Positions 1 through 7,001 of a stretch of DNA of 64,000 nt are shown in pieces. The DNA is taken from the NCBI RefSeq assembly GCF_001625015.1, contig NZ_LVWJ02000019.1, forward strand, positions 434,001 through 498,000. The letters are read 5' to 3'. Positions within the stretch are counted from its first letter, which is position 1, and every line of letters begins with the position of its first letter. A program made the translations under genes and the position numbers. The notes beneath the pieces are model-generated. The model ran no database searches. It had not been told where the DNA came from and saw nothing but the letters and a program-made list of their open reading frames with translations. This stretch comes from Lewinella sp. 4G2 (lineage in GTDB: Bacteria; Bacteroidota; Bacteroidia; Chitinophagales; Saprospiraceae).

Positions 1-866
1 GACCCCGTGTCTCTGCCCCCCCGATGATCGTGGTGGCCGACCAATTGAATTCCGACCCCGAAAGTGGATTCTCCACGGCGCTCGGTAACGTGATCTGGCA
101 GGACACCTCCGCCAACCTCATGATCGAGGCCGAGAACGCCCGCTACAACGAAAGCTCCGGCTACCTGAAAGCCACCGGTGGAATTCGTGGCCGCCCGCTG
201 CTGACGTCGATCCTGGACCAGGATACCATGTGGATGTCGGCGGACACCCTGCTCTCCGTCCGGTCGGACAGCGTGGATACGCAGGGTGATACGGTGCGGT
301 TCCTCTCCGCCTACAACGACGTACGCATCCTCAAATCGGATATCCAGGCCGTGTGTGACTCCCTGGGCTTCAATACGGTGGATAGCGTGCTTACCCTGTA
401 CCAAAACCCGGTCCTGTGGCAAGACACCAGCCAGCTAACGGGGGATACGATCGCCATTCTCTTTAAGGGGGAACAGCTCGACCGCGTCAAATTGCGCCGC
501 AACGCCCTGGTCCTCACTTCGCCGGACCTCGTCTTTTTCAACCAAGTGAAGGGCAAGAACATCGTGGCCACCTTTGACGAATCCAGCCTCACCCGGACGG
601 ACGTGGTGGGTAACGCCGAGGCCATCTACTACATCCAGGACAAGGTGGGCGCTTACGTGGGCGTCAACAAAACCGCCTGCAGCTCGATGTCGCTGGATTT
701 CCTGAACGGTGCCGTCCGTAAGATCCGCTTTCTGGATGCCCCGAGCGGCAAGATGGACCCGATGGGCGCGGTGAACCACGACGCCTTTAAGTTGGAAGGT
801 TTCCGGTGGGAGGTGGCGCGGCGGCCTCGGGTGCTGGGGGATTTGTTTGGGGTGTTGTTGCGGTGA
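1..866 (+). CDS. OstA-like outer-membrane/LPS-transport-related protein, 5' truncated
   Basis: The reading frame is open from position 3, seven codons before the first ATG at 24, so the gene very probably begins outside the window. The visible 287 residues alternate short beta-rich segments of the type LTGDTIAI, VVGNAEAIYY and KNIVATF, the pattern of Bacteroidota OstA-like proteins (OstA_2 type, distantly related to the LptA/LptD jelly-roll that guides lipopolysaccharide to the outer membrane). Only the C-terminal part is visible, so the signal peptide cannot be checked. The next gene starts 90 bases downstream on the same strand. The family call comes from pattern and known family behaviour and is moderately sure; the LPS role is inference. 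Confidence 0.6.
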   Translation, partial: PRVSAPPMIVVADQLNSDPESGFSTALGNVIWQDTSANLMIEAENARYNESSGYLKATGGIRGRPLLTSILDQDTMWMSADTLLSVRSDSVDTQGDTVRFLSAYNDVRILKSDIQAVCDSLGFNTVDSVLTLYQNPVLWQDTSQLTGDTIAILFKGEQLDRVKLRRNALVLTSPDLVFFNQVKGKNIVATFDESSLTRTDVVGNAEAIYYIQDKVGAYVGVNKTACSSMSLDFLNGAVRKIRFLDAPSGKMDPMGAVNHDAFKLEGFRWEVARRPRVLGDLFGVLLR

Positions 867-956
867 CGCGCAGATGCCACAGTTAGCTTGAATAACGTAG
901 CTTTGAGTTCGGCAAACATTTTTCCGCTAGCACCTTAAATACTGTAGGCAACTAAC

Positions 957-1727
957 ATGGTTTCAGCTCCTTTCCGATACCTCGTCGTGGTCGCAGTCCT
1001 ACTCTTCGGATATACCGTTGTTGGCCAAAGTAACGCACTGGTTGAAGCCCGGGAAGCACTGACTTCAGGTAATCCAAGCGAAAAGATCTCCCTGCTCGAC
1101 AGCCTCACTAAAACCAACACCCTCTCCCCCACCCTCTACCAGGCCCTGGGCAACGCCCACCACGATCGGGGAGAATACGGGAAGGCTATCCTCGCCTACG
1201 AGCGGGGGCTGCGGTTACAACCTGCCAATAAGGACCTAGCGAATAACTTGAAGTACGTCCGCGGCGAAGCGGGCATTGACCGGCCCATCATCAAAGAATT
1301 TTTCGGCGTCCGCTGGTGGCGCAGTTTTGGTGCCTGGGTGGGCGTCGCCGCCGCCAAGTGGATCGCGCTGCTGTGCTGGTCCCTCGCCGTTGCGGGAGCC
1401 GCCCTGTGGTACCTCCGCCGCGAGCAAATGGCGGAAACCCGGCGCTTCGCCCTGCTGCCCGCATCCGGTGTACTCCTGGCCCTAGCCTTCGTTTTTTACG
1501 TCCTGGGCTCCAGCCGCGCGGCTTACCTGGGAAATGACCGGGACGCCATTCTCACCGCCCGCTCCGCCGAACTCCGCGTTGCCCCCGGCCCGGACGCTAC
1601 CCTCGAAGAAACCCTCACCGAAGGCCTCAAGGTCCGGATCCTGGACGAATTTGAATCCTACGTAAAAGTCTCCCTAGAAAACGGCCGCCAGGGCTGGCTA
1701 AGATCCGACGTAGTTGACATTATTTGA
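957..1727 (+). CDS. BatE-like TPR / SH3 membrane protein
   Basis: 256 aa. A signal peptide (residues 1-23, ending VVGQ) is followed by a TPR-like stretch at about 55-95 (ALGNAHHDRGEYGKAILAYE), two membrane helices at about 130-152 and 163-185, and a C-terminal bacterial SH3 domain at about 200-256 (AELRVAPGPD, GWLRSDVVDI). This order, TPR then two helices then SH3, is that of BatE of the Bacteroidota Bat (aerotolerance-related) proteins. The bat genes that often accompany it (batA-D, moxR) are not in view, so the assignment rests on architecture. It probably sits in the inner membrane with TPR and SH3 parts in the periplasm. ATG 957 directly precedes the signal peptide. Confidence 0.6.
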   Translation: MVSAPFRYLVVVAVLLFGYTVVGQSNALVEAREALTSGNPSEKISLLDSLTKTNTLSPTLYQALGNAHHDRGEYGKAILAYERGLRLQPANKDLANNLKYVRGEAGIDRPIIKEFFGVRWWRSFGAWVGVAAAKWIALLCWSLAVAGAALWYLRREQMAETRRFALLPASGVLLALAFVFYVLGSSRAAYLGNDRDAILTARSAELRVAPGPDATLEETLTEGLKVRILDEFESYVKVSLENGRQGWLRSDVVDII

Positions 1728-1751
1728 CCACTAGTCCCGGAGGGGCGCCTA

Positions 1752-1918
1752 TTGTAGCGAGGGGATGCTTCCCCTCGTTTTCGTTGACAATCGTTGCATC
1801 GGATGCTCCCCTCGTATTCGTTAAATATTGTTGCAGGTATGCTTCCCCCCATTTTCGTTTCCCCTCTTATTCGTTGAATATTGTTGCAGGGGATGGTTCC
1901 CCTCGTTTTCGTTTCCCC
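1752..1918. repeat. Degenerate tandem repeat with hairpin units
   Basis: About four imperfect units of 37-50 bases lie between the BatE-like gene and the ABC exporter. Each begins near TTGTTGCAG and runs through GGGGATGCTTCCCCTCG into TTTTCGTT. The best unit contains the inverted repeat GAGGGGA-TGCT-TCCCCTC (about 1760-1777). Units end in TTGACAA, TTAAATA or TTGAATA. No gene is convincing in 1728-2006; reading frames through it are low-complexity. Confidence 0.7.
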
Positions 1919-2006
1919 ACATATCCGTCTCCCCTCACACACCCCCCGCAAAACTATGCCCCTCCCTCCGCGTTAACCGAGGACCAAATCACCCCACCCA
2001 CCCAGC

Positions 2007-3797
2007 GTGCGCGAACTACAATACCTCAACAAATTTTTCTGGCGCTACCGTGGCCGTTTGCTCCTGGGGATCATCTTCATTTGTACCTCTAATTATTTCC
2101 AGGTCCTGCAGCCACAGGTGATTCGGGAGGCGCTTGATCTCGTGGTCGAGCACCTGAATAATTACCAGATGTACGAAGGCTTCGGAGCGGTCCGTGACCA
2201 GTACTTTGGCGTCCTGAGTCACACGTTGATGTTGTTCGGTGGCCTTGTCTTCGTCCTCGCCTTAATGATGGGTTTTTTCCTGTACCTGACGCGGCAAACC
2301 ATCATCGTGATGTCCCGCCTCATCGAGTATGACCTGCGTGAGGTGATCTTTGACCACTACCAGGAACTGAGCCTCGACTTCTACAAACGGAACAACACCG
2401 GTGATCTGATGAACCGGATCACGGAGGACGTCAACAAGGTGCGGATGTACCTGGGGCCGGCCATCATGTATTGCGCGAATTTGATCTCTACCATCGCGCT
2501 GGTGGTCTACGCGATGCTAAAGGTTAGCCCTACTTTGACTTTATACACGCTGATACCGCTCCCATTGCTGGCCATCAGTATTTACTACGTGAGTAACATC
2601 ATCCACACTCGCTCGACCTTTATTCAGCAGCAGTTATCGAAGCTGACGAGTATTGCTCAGGAGGTGTTCAGTGGTATCCGCGTCGTAAAGAGTTACGTTC
2701 GGGAACAGCAGCAGGTGGCCTACTTCTCCGAGGAAAGTGATAAGTACAAGGAGATGAGCATGGACCTGGCTAAGGTGGATGCCTGGTTCTTTCCCCTCAT
2801 GGTATTTATGGTAGGGGCCAGCACAATTCTGACCGTTTACGTCGGTGGCCTCCAGGTGGTGGCCGGGAACATCTCAGCGGGTAACATCGCCGAGTTCGTC
2901 ATCTACGTCAATATGCTAACGTGGCCCGTCACGGCCATCGGCTGGATCGCCAGTATCGTTCAGCAAGCCGCCGCCAGCCAGAAACGGATCAACGAATTTT
3001 TGAGCTCCAAAACGAGCATCGTCGACCCCGCGCCGGAGGAGGATCACGCCCTACGTGGGGAGATCACTTTTGAGCGGGTAGCCTTTACCTACCCGGATAC
3101 GGGTATCGAAGCCATCAAGGAGGTAGATTTCCACCTGCGGGCCGGCGAAAAACTGGCCATCATTGGCCGCACCGGCTCCGGTAAAACGACCATCGCCGAC
3201 CTGCTTGTCCGCATGTACGACGTCACCAAAGGGCGTATCCTTATTGACGGCAAAGACATCCGCGAAATTGGCCTGGCCAATCTGCGCCGCCGCATCGGCC
3301 TCGTACCGCAGGACGTCTTTTTATTTTCGGACACCATCCACAACAACATCGCTTTCGGTGCCGACCACGACCCCTCACGCGAGGAAGTCACTCAGTTCGC
3401 CGAGTACGCGGCGGTCAAGGATGACATCGAAAATCTACCGTTAGGATTCGACGCCATGGTGGGCGAACGCGGCGTCACACTTTCAGGCGGCCAGAAGCAA
3501 CGCGTCAGCATTGCCCGTGCCCTCATCAAGCATCCCGATATCGTCATCCTGGATGATTCCCTTTCCGCCGTAGACACCAATACGGAGCAGCAGATCCTCG
3601 GCTACTTCAACGAAGCACTGGCGGATAAGACCTCCATCATCATCACCCACCGCATCTACGGCCACCTCAAGTTCGATAAGATCATCGTCCTGGAAGACGG
3701 CCGTATCGCCGAGATGGGTACCCACGAAGAGCTCATCGAAAATGGCGGCTACTACTCGGAGGTGGTGGAGCGGCAGATGGCGGAGGAGGTGGAATGA
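2007..3797 (+). CDS. ABC exporter, fused permease and ATPase (MsbA/multidrug type)
   Basis: 596 aa beginning with GTG at 2007; no better start is seen. Residues about 15-310 form the six-helix exporter domain, including the SxxxxFYKRNNTGDLMNRIT coupling-helix segment common to this class. Residues about 345-590 form the nucleotide-binding domain: Walker A GRTGSGKTT near 388, signature LSGGQKQR near 492, Walker B VILDD near 513, and a switch His in TSIIITHRI. Such half-transporters dimerise and export lipids, drugs or peptides; the substrate cannot be read from sequence. The gene stands alone, preceded by the tandem repeat and followed by a long inverted repeat. Confidence 0.9.
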   Translation: MRELQYLNKFFWRYRGRLLLGIIFICTSNYFQVLQPQVIREALDLVVEHLNNYQMYEGFGAVRDQYFGVLSHTLMLFGGLVFVLALMMGFFLYLTRQTIIVMSRLIEYDLREVIFDHYQELSLDFYKRNNTGDLMNRITEDVNKVRMYLGPAIMYCANLISTIALVVYAMLKVSPTLTLYTLIPLPLLAISIYYVSNIIHTRSTFIQQQLSKLTSIAQEVFSGIRVVKSYVREQQQVAYFSEESDKYKEMSMDLAKVDAWFFPLMVFMVGASTILTVYVGGLQVVAGNISAGNIAEFVIYVNMLTWPVTAIGWIASIVQQAAASQKRINEFLSSKTSIVDPAPEEDHALRGEITFERVAFTYPDTGIEAIKEVDFHLRAGEKLAIIGRTGSGKTTIADLLVRMYDVTKGRILIDGKDIREIGLANLRRRIGLVPQDVFLFSDTIHNNIAFGADHDPSREEVTQFAEYAAVKDDIENLPLGFDAMVGERGVTLSGGQKQRVSIARALIKHPDIVILDDSLSAVDTNTEQQILGYFNEALADKTSIIITHRIYGHLKFDKIIVLEDGRIAEMGTHEELIENGGYYSEVVERQMAEEVE

Positions 3798-3829
3798 TTG
3801 GCGATTTGCTTCGCAGTACTTCGTGCACT

Positions 3830-4032
3830 CGATTCTCGATAAGTGAGGACTGATTTCGCTACCGCACGGCTTTGTCGCACTGCGTGCTTCCGCCGGTATC
3901 ATAGTGAAGGTTATATCCTTACATAGTTTATCTAGGTATCGTAACCGAGCGAAGCGAGAGTAACTGCGGTAGCGCGGAGCGAAGCGACTGTAACAGCGGT
4001 AGCCAATCAGTCCTCGCCAATCGAGAATCGAG
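3830..4032. repeat. Long imperfect inverted repeat (hairpin element)
   Basis: The left arm contains CTCGATTCTCGATAAGTGAG followed by GACTGATTTCGCTACCGC. The right arm contains the complement, GCGGTAGCCAATCAGTCCTC then GCCAATCGAGAATCGAG. Arms are about 38 bases with a few mismatches, separated by about 125 bases. No transposase gene is nearby. It could be a small non-autonomous element or a palindromic spacer. Confidence 0.6.
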
Positions 4033-4046
4033 TATCGAGAATCAGA

Positions 4047-4080
4047 AAGCCCCACCTGCAAACTGCAAGCGGGGCTTTTC
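4047..4080 (-). terminator. Terminator after the cold-shock gene
   Basis: The stem AAGCCCCGCTTGCAG / CTGCAGGTGGGGCTT-like is imperfect in its inner part but has AGCCCC/GGGGCT perfect at the base, and it is followed on the minus strand by TTTC. It lies about 20 bases past the stop of the cold-shock gene. The plus strand also ends in TTTTC, so it may work in both directions. Confidence 0.7.
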
Positions 4081-4099
4081 AAATCGGATGTTATTGCTA

Positions 4100-4291
4100 T
4101 TAGACAACTTTCACATCAACTGCATTCAGACCTTTACGGCCTTCTTCCACGGTGTAGGAGACTTTGTCGCCTTCGCGGATGTCGTCGATGAGGTCATTGG
4201 CGTGAACGAACACGTCTTTGCCCCCGTCGTCGGGAGTGATGAAGCCAAAACCTTTGGCGTTGTTGAAGAATTTAACGGTTCCCTCGCTCAT
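4100..4291 (-). CDS. Cold-shock domain protein (CspA family)
   Basis: 63 aa from MSEGTVKFF at 4291; a second ATG two codons upstream at 4297 gives 65 aa. The cold-shock domain is complete, with RNP1-like [10 protein letters not shown] and RNP2-like DVFVHAND. These single-stranded RNA/DNA binders melt mRNA structure, often during cold or growth changes. A longer frame reaching 4447 only adds residues with no family counterpart and would run through the putative promoter at 4324-4331, so I reject that start. The gene is alone, convergent to the ABC exporter, with its own terminator. Confidence 0.93.
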   Translation of the reverse strand: MSEGTVKFFNNAKGFGFITPDDGGKDVFVHANDLIDDIREGDKVSYTVEEGRKGLNAVDVKVV

Positions 4292-4323
4292 GTTCATGAT
4301 ATTTAGGGGGTGACTAAGAGGCT

Positions 4324-4331
4324 GCAAGGTA
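4324..4331 (-). promoter_or_regulatory. Candidate -7 box of the cold-shock gene
   Basis: TACCTTGC on the minus strand, about 27 bases upstream of the first ATG, resembles the Bacteroidota -7 element TAnnTTTG. No clear -33 box was seen. Confidence 0.4.
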
Positions 4332-4654
4332 GGCGCAGAAAAGTCGGTAATCTCTTTATCCACCGTTTGCCAAGCTTTTACGGGCAGTATTTCCAACAAT
4401 AAATTCCCCGAAATCACGAGGCCACTTCCCTGATTATCGGCTAACACCTAGCGGGGCGGGGCTTCCCCCCGTTTGGGTTTAAGGGTAGGCCCAAGTAAAA
4501 AGATGGCTCAAAAGAAAATTGAAAATAAATATCGAAATGGCCATAAAAGAGCGGAGGCTTTACCGAATGTAGCCATTTCTGACCTGTTCCGATCATAAAA
4601 CGACATCAATTACAGCTATTTGAGTTTCAGACACTTGCAACTATGATGACTTAT

Positions 4655-4670
4655 AACGTAATTTTACGTT
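4655..4670. promoter_or_regulatory. Candidate BlaI-family operator
   Basis: A perfect inverted repeat AACGTAA-TT-TTACGTT ends 12 bases before the start of the BlaI-like repressor. BlaI/MecI repressors bind short dyads in their own promoter, so autoregulation is the natural reading. The half-site differs from the staphylococcal TACA-type site, and no experiment supports it. Confidence 0.5.
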
Positions 4671-4682
4671 AAGTAACGAATC

Positions 4683-5051
4683 ATGAATAAATTAACCACG
4701 GCTCAGGAGGAGATCATGCACCACGTCTGGTCGCTCGGTGAATGCACGGTGGGCGACGTCCGCGCCAGCGTTGCAGAAGCCAAGGGAGGCAAACAGCCTG
4801 CGCACAGTACTATTTCTACACTGATGCTTGCCCTCAAAGAACGAGGCTTTCTGCACCATAAGGCCTACGGGCGCACCTTCGTCTACCGGCCTGCCATTAC
4901 GCGCGAGGCGTACGGCAGCCGCTCCCTGGCTGGTCTGATCAAAAACTTCTTTGGCGGCTCCGCTTCCCTGGCCGTCAGCAACCTTGTGAAACGGGAAAAT
5001 CTTGACCTGGATGAGCTTAACGCCCTCGTCCGCCAACTCGAAGAAGAATGA
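4683..5051 (+). CDS. BlaI/MecI/CopY-family transcriptional repressor
   Basis: 122 aa, the usual length. The N-terminal winged helix is recognisable from LTTAQEEIMHHVWSLGE, then TVGDVRASV and HSTISTLMLALKERGFLHH, where the recognition helix lies; the C-terminal part (LKNFF-like, LDELNALVRQLEEE) is the dimerisation segment. Such proteins repress a membrane peptidase gene until a signal triggers their cleavage. Its stop overlaps the start of the BlaR1-like gene (ATGA), so the two are translationally coupled. A perfect dyad lies immediately upstream. Confidence 0.92.
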   Translation: MNKLTTAQEEIMHHVWSLGECTVGDVRASVAEAKGGKQPAHSTISTLMLALKERGFLHHKAYGRTFVYRPAITREAYGSRSLAGLIKNFFGGSASLAVSNLVKRENLDLDELNALVRQLEEE

Positions 5052-6361
5052 TGGACTACCCCGAATTCCTGTTGCGGCTGTCGGTCGTTTGGGCCGCCCT
5101 GATCGCTTACCACTGGATCGCTCTGCGCCGGGCACCGTTCCGTACGCAACGCATCTACTTGCTGTTCGCCACGTTCGCCGGCTTGGTGATCCCCACGCTA
5201 CCGACGATTTCGGGATCTGCCGTACTTCCCATACTCGTGCCCATCCAAGAAGCCTTTTCCTTCACGGTCGTGGCGGGTGAGAACTTGATTACGGCAAACC
5301 CGCAATCCATCATGCCATCGTTCTGGGTGATCGCGTATGCGTCTGGCGTTCTTTTCCTTTTGGCGCTGTCGCTGGTGCAGTGGTGGGGACGGAGGCGGTG
5401 GAATGCGACTGGAGACCAAGCCTCCCACGAAGGATATCAACTGACCATCCATCCCGACATCCCCAGCCCGTTCACCCTCTTTGGGCGGATCTACCTGCCA
5501 CAGCGTTTGGTCGGGACATCGCTAGGCGATACCGCACTACTCCACGAAACATCGCACCTGCGGCAGCGCCACCACTACGATGCGCTGCAGATGCAGATGC
5601 TGTGCACGCTGCTATGGTTCCACCCCCTCAGCTGGATACTCCGGAAGCTGCTGAGCGACGTCCACGAATACGAGGCGGACGCGCAGGTCATCAAAACCAT
5701 TCCCCGCAACGCTTACGGGCTGCAGCTATTGCGCGCCAGCCAGACATCGGGCTTCGCGCTCGGCCTATTTTCTTCACCACTTAAAAACCGTATTAACATG
5801 CTTACGAATTCATCACCCCGCCGTAACCGCCTCGAACTGGCCATCCTACCCTTATTGTTGGGGCTGCTCACCTTTACCTGTAGTGACGTGATCGCTCAGG
5901 ACGCCCCAATTAAAGCCGTTGCCGTCAGTGCCGCCGGTGTGCCTCACTTGGCTAGTCTTCCCGAAGATGCTACGGATGAAGAAGCTCTACGCGCATTCAT
6001 GAAGGCCGTGTACAGCGAAATTCGCTACCCGCAATCGGCTCGCAACTCCGGTGTCGAAGCCAGAATCTACCTATCCATGTCCGTAAGCCCGGACGGCAAA
6101 GTGCGCCAGTTTGAAGTGACGGACCGGGGTAACGGCCCTTCCTTCGGCGGCGACAACATCGTCGTGATCGGCTACGGAGATAAGGGTGCCGGCGACGCGG
6201 GAGAGCGTAATAGCGAATCGTTGATCGCTGAGGTCCGTCGCATGGTTTCCTACCTCAATCAACAGGGCGGCTTCAAATACGAAGACAGCGGTTACGCCGA
6301 CGTCCCCGTGACCTACGGCATCAGCTTCCGCTTCAAGTTGGAGCCCGAAGAGGATGAATAG
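5048..6361 (+). CDS. BlaR1-like M56 peptidase sensor with TonB-like C-terminus
   Basis: 437 aa. Membrane helices occur at about 8-25, 36-52 and 92-112, followed by the cytosolic M56 metalloprotease domain with the zinc motif HETSH (residues 166-170) and the downstream HEYEAD acidic motif (206-211). A further helix at about 268-285 leads to an extracytoplasmic part (about 320-437) with the SMSVSPDGKVRQFEV-type beta pattern of TonB C-terminal domains, rather than the penicillin-binding sensor of classical BlaR1. It probably senses an envelope signal and cleaves the BlaI-like partner (established for the family, inferred here). ATG 5048 overlaps the upstream TGA; 5051 is a possible second start. 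Confidence 0.85.
   Translation: MMDYPEFLLRLSVVWAALIAYHWIALRRAPFRTQRIYLLFATFAGLVIPTLPTISGSAVLPILVPIQEAFSFTVVAGENLITANPQSIMPSFWVIAYASGVLFLLALSLVQWWGRRRWNATGDQASHEGYQLTIHPDIPSPFTLFGRIYLPQRLVGTSLGDTALLHETSHLRQRHHYDALQMQMLCTLLWFHPLSWILRKLLSDVHEYEADAQVIKTIPRNAYGLQLLRASQTSGFALGLFSSPLKNRINMLTNSSPRRNRLELAILPLLLGLLTFTCSDVIAQDAPIKAVAVSAAGVPHLASLPEDATDEEALRAFMKAVYSEIRYPQSARNSGVEARIYLSMSVSPDGKVRQFEVTDRGNGPSFGGDNIVVIGYGDKGAGDAGERNSESLIAEVRRMVSYLNQQGGFKYEDSGYADVPVTYGISFRFKLEPEEDE
5554..5570 (-). repeat. Match to the dispersed 16-bp repeat, inside the M56 zinc motif
   Basis: The plus strand reads GCACCTGCGGCAGCGCC, identical over 17 bases to the copies at 8553 and 24745. Here it encodes His-Leu-Arg-Gln-Arg right at HETSH, a conserved part of the family, and in a different frame from the other in-gene copies. 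It may therefore be a chance match created by common codons rather than an inserted copy. Confidence 0.4.
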
Positions 6362-6415
6362 TTTACGGATTCGTTAATCCAGCCAGACCAGATCAACCCG
6401 GCCACCACGCACGCG

Positions 6416-6423
6416 TACCTTTG
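6416..6423 (+). promoter_or_regulatory. Candidate -7 box of the DUF6702 gene
   Basis: TACCTTTG, 18 bases before ATG 6442, fits the Bacteroidota -7 element TAnnTTTG. It overlaps the possible TTG start at 6421 and so argues that translation begins at 6442. Confidence 0.5.
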
Positions 6424-6441
6424 CGGTACAACCCACCCGCC

Positions 6442-6945
6442 ATGCCCCTGCTTGCTTTACTTTCTGCCTTGCTGCTCGGCTTCAATGCCCCGGTGCACGA
6501 ATACCACATCTCAAAGACCAATATCCGTTACGTAGCCGAACGGCAGCAGGTACAGGTGGAGATGCACCTCTTCGTAGAGGATCTGGAAAAGGACATGATG
6601 GCCTTCGGCGCTCCGGCCGGCCTCGAGCTCGGGACGGAACTGCAACACGACCAGGCTGAAACCCTATTAACACAATACCTGGCCGATCACTTCCGCATCA
6701 ACTGGAACGGCGATGACCTACCCTTAGAAATCATCGGCTACGAACTGGAGGATGACCTCCACGGGTTTTGGGTCTATCTCGCCGCGGAGGAGGTGGCTCC
6801 ACCCACCGAAGTTGAAGTAATGACCTCCCTCCTCACCGAGACTTACGCCGACCAGAAGAACATCGTCAAGATCTACAACGGCGAAGAACGGGGCGCGACA
6901 TTGTTGATGTCGAAACAGCGCAGTGTAGGGAGGTATAGTCTTTAG
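6442..6945 (+). CDS. DUF6702 family protein, exported
   Basis: 167 aa from MPLLALLSALLLGFNAP, a signal peptide. I chose ATG 6442 because an upstream TTG at 6421 falls inside a -7 promoter box. The body, with HEYHISKTNIRYV, EMHLFVEDLEKDM and YELEDDLHGFWVYL, matches the DUF6702 family common in Bacteroidota, whose function is unknown; its beta-rich pattern suggests a small periplasmic or lipoprotein-like fold. The final Tyr-Ser-Leu and the stop are encoded by the first unit of the TAGTCT repeat that follows. Confidence 0.75.
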   Translation: MPLLALLSALLLGFNAPVHEYHISKTNIRYVAERQQVQVEMHLFVEDLEKDMMAFGAPAGLELGTELQHDQAETLLTQYLADHFRINWNGDDLPLEIIGYELEDDLHGFWVYLAAEEVAPPTEVEVMTSLLTETYADQKNIVKIYNGEERGATLLMSKQRSVGRYSL

Positions 6946-7001
6946 TCTGCAGTCTGTAGTCTATAGTCTGGCACTACAGACTACAGACTACAGACTAAAT
7001 A
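6942..7001. repeat. TAGTCTG hairpin repeat between convergent genes
   Basis: Units of TAGTCTG or AGTCTGT run forward from 6942 to about 6970 and are mirrored by CAGACTA units from 6975 to 7000. The result is a long hairpin with about 21-base arms and a short loop near GGCA. It can act as a bidirectional terminator between the DUF6702 gene and the subtilase. A relative of the same sub-repeat lies at 15885-15921. Confidence 0.75.

Larger units (their letters stand above)
3798..4099. other. Intergenic region with inverted repeats and no gene
   Basis: Convergent spacer between the ABC exporter and the cold-shock gene. It holds a long imperfect inverted repeat (arms about 3830-3867 and 3994-4032), internal copies of GCGGTAGC and GAAGCGA, direct repeats of TATCGAGAATC, and the cold-shock terminator at 4047-4080. 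I see no credible reading frame. Confidence 0.7.

Noticed and set aside
4503-4598. A 31-codon frame (MAQKKIENKYRNG and on) upstream of the BlaI-like gene
   Set aside because: It has no recognisable features and no support beyond being open; too short to claim.
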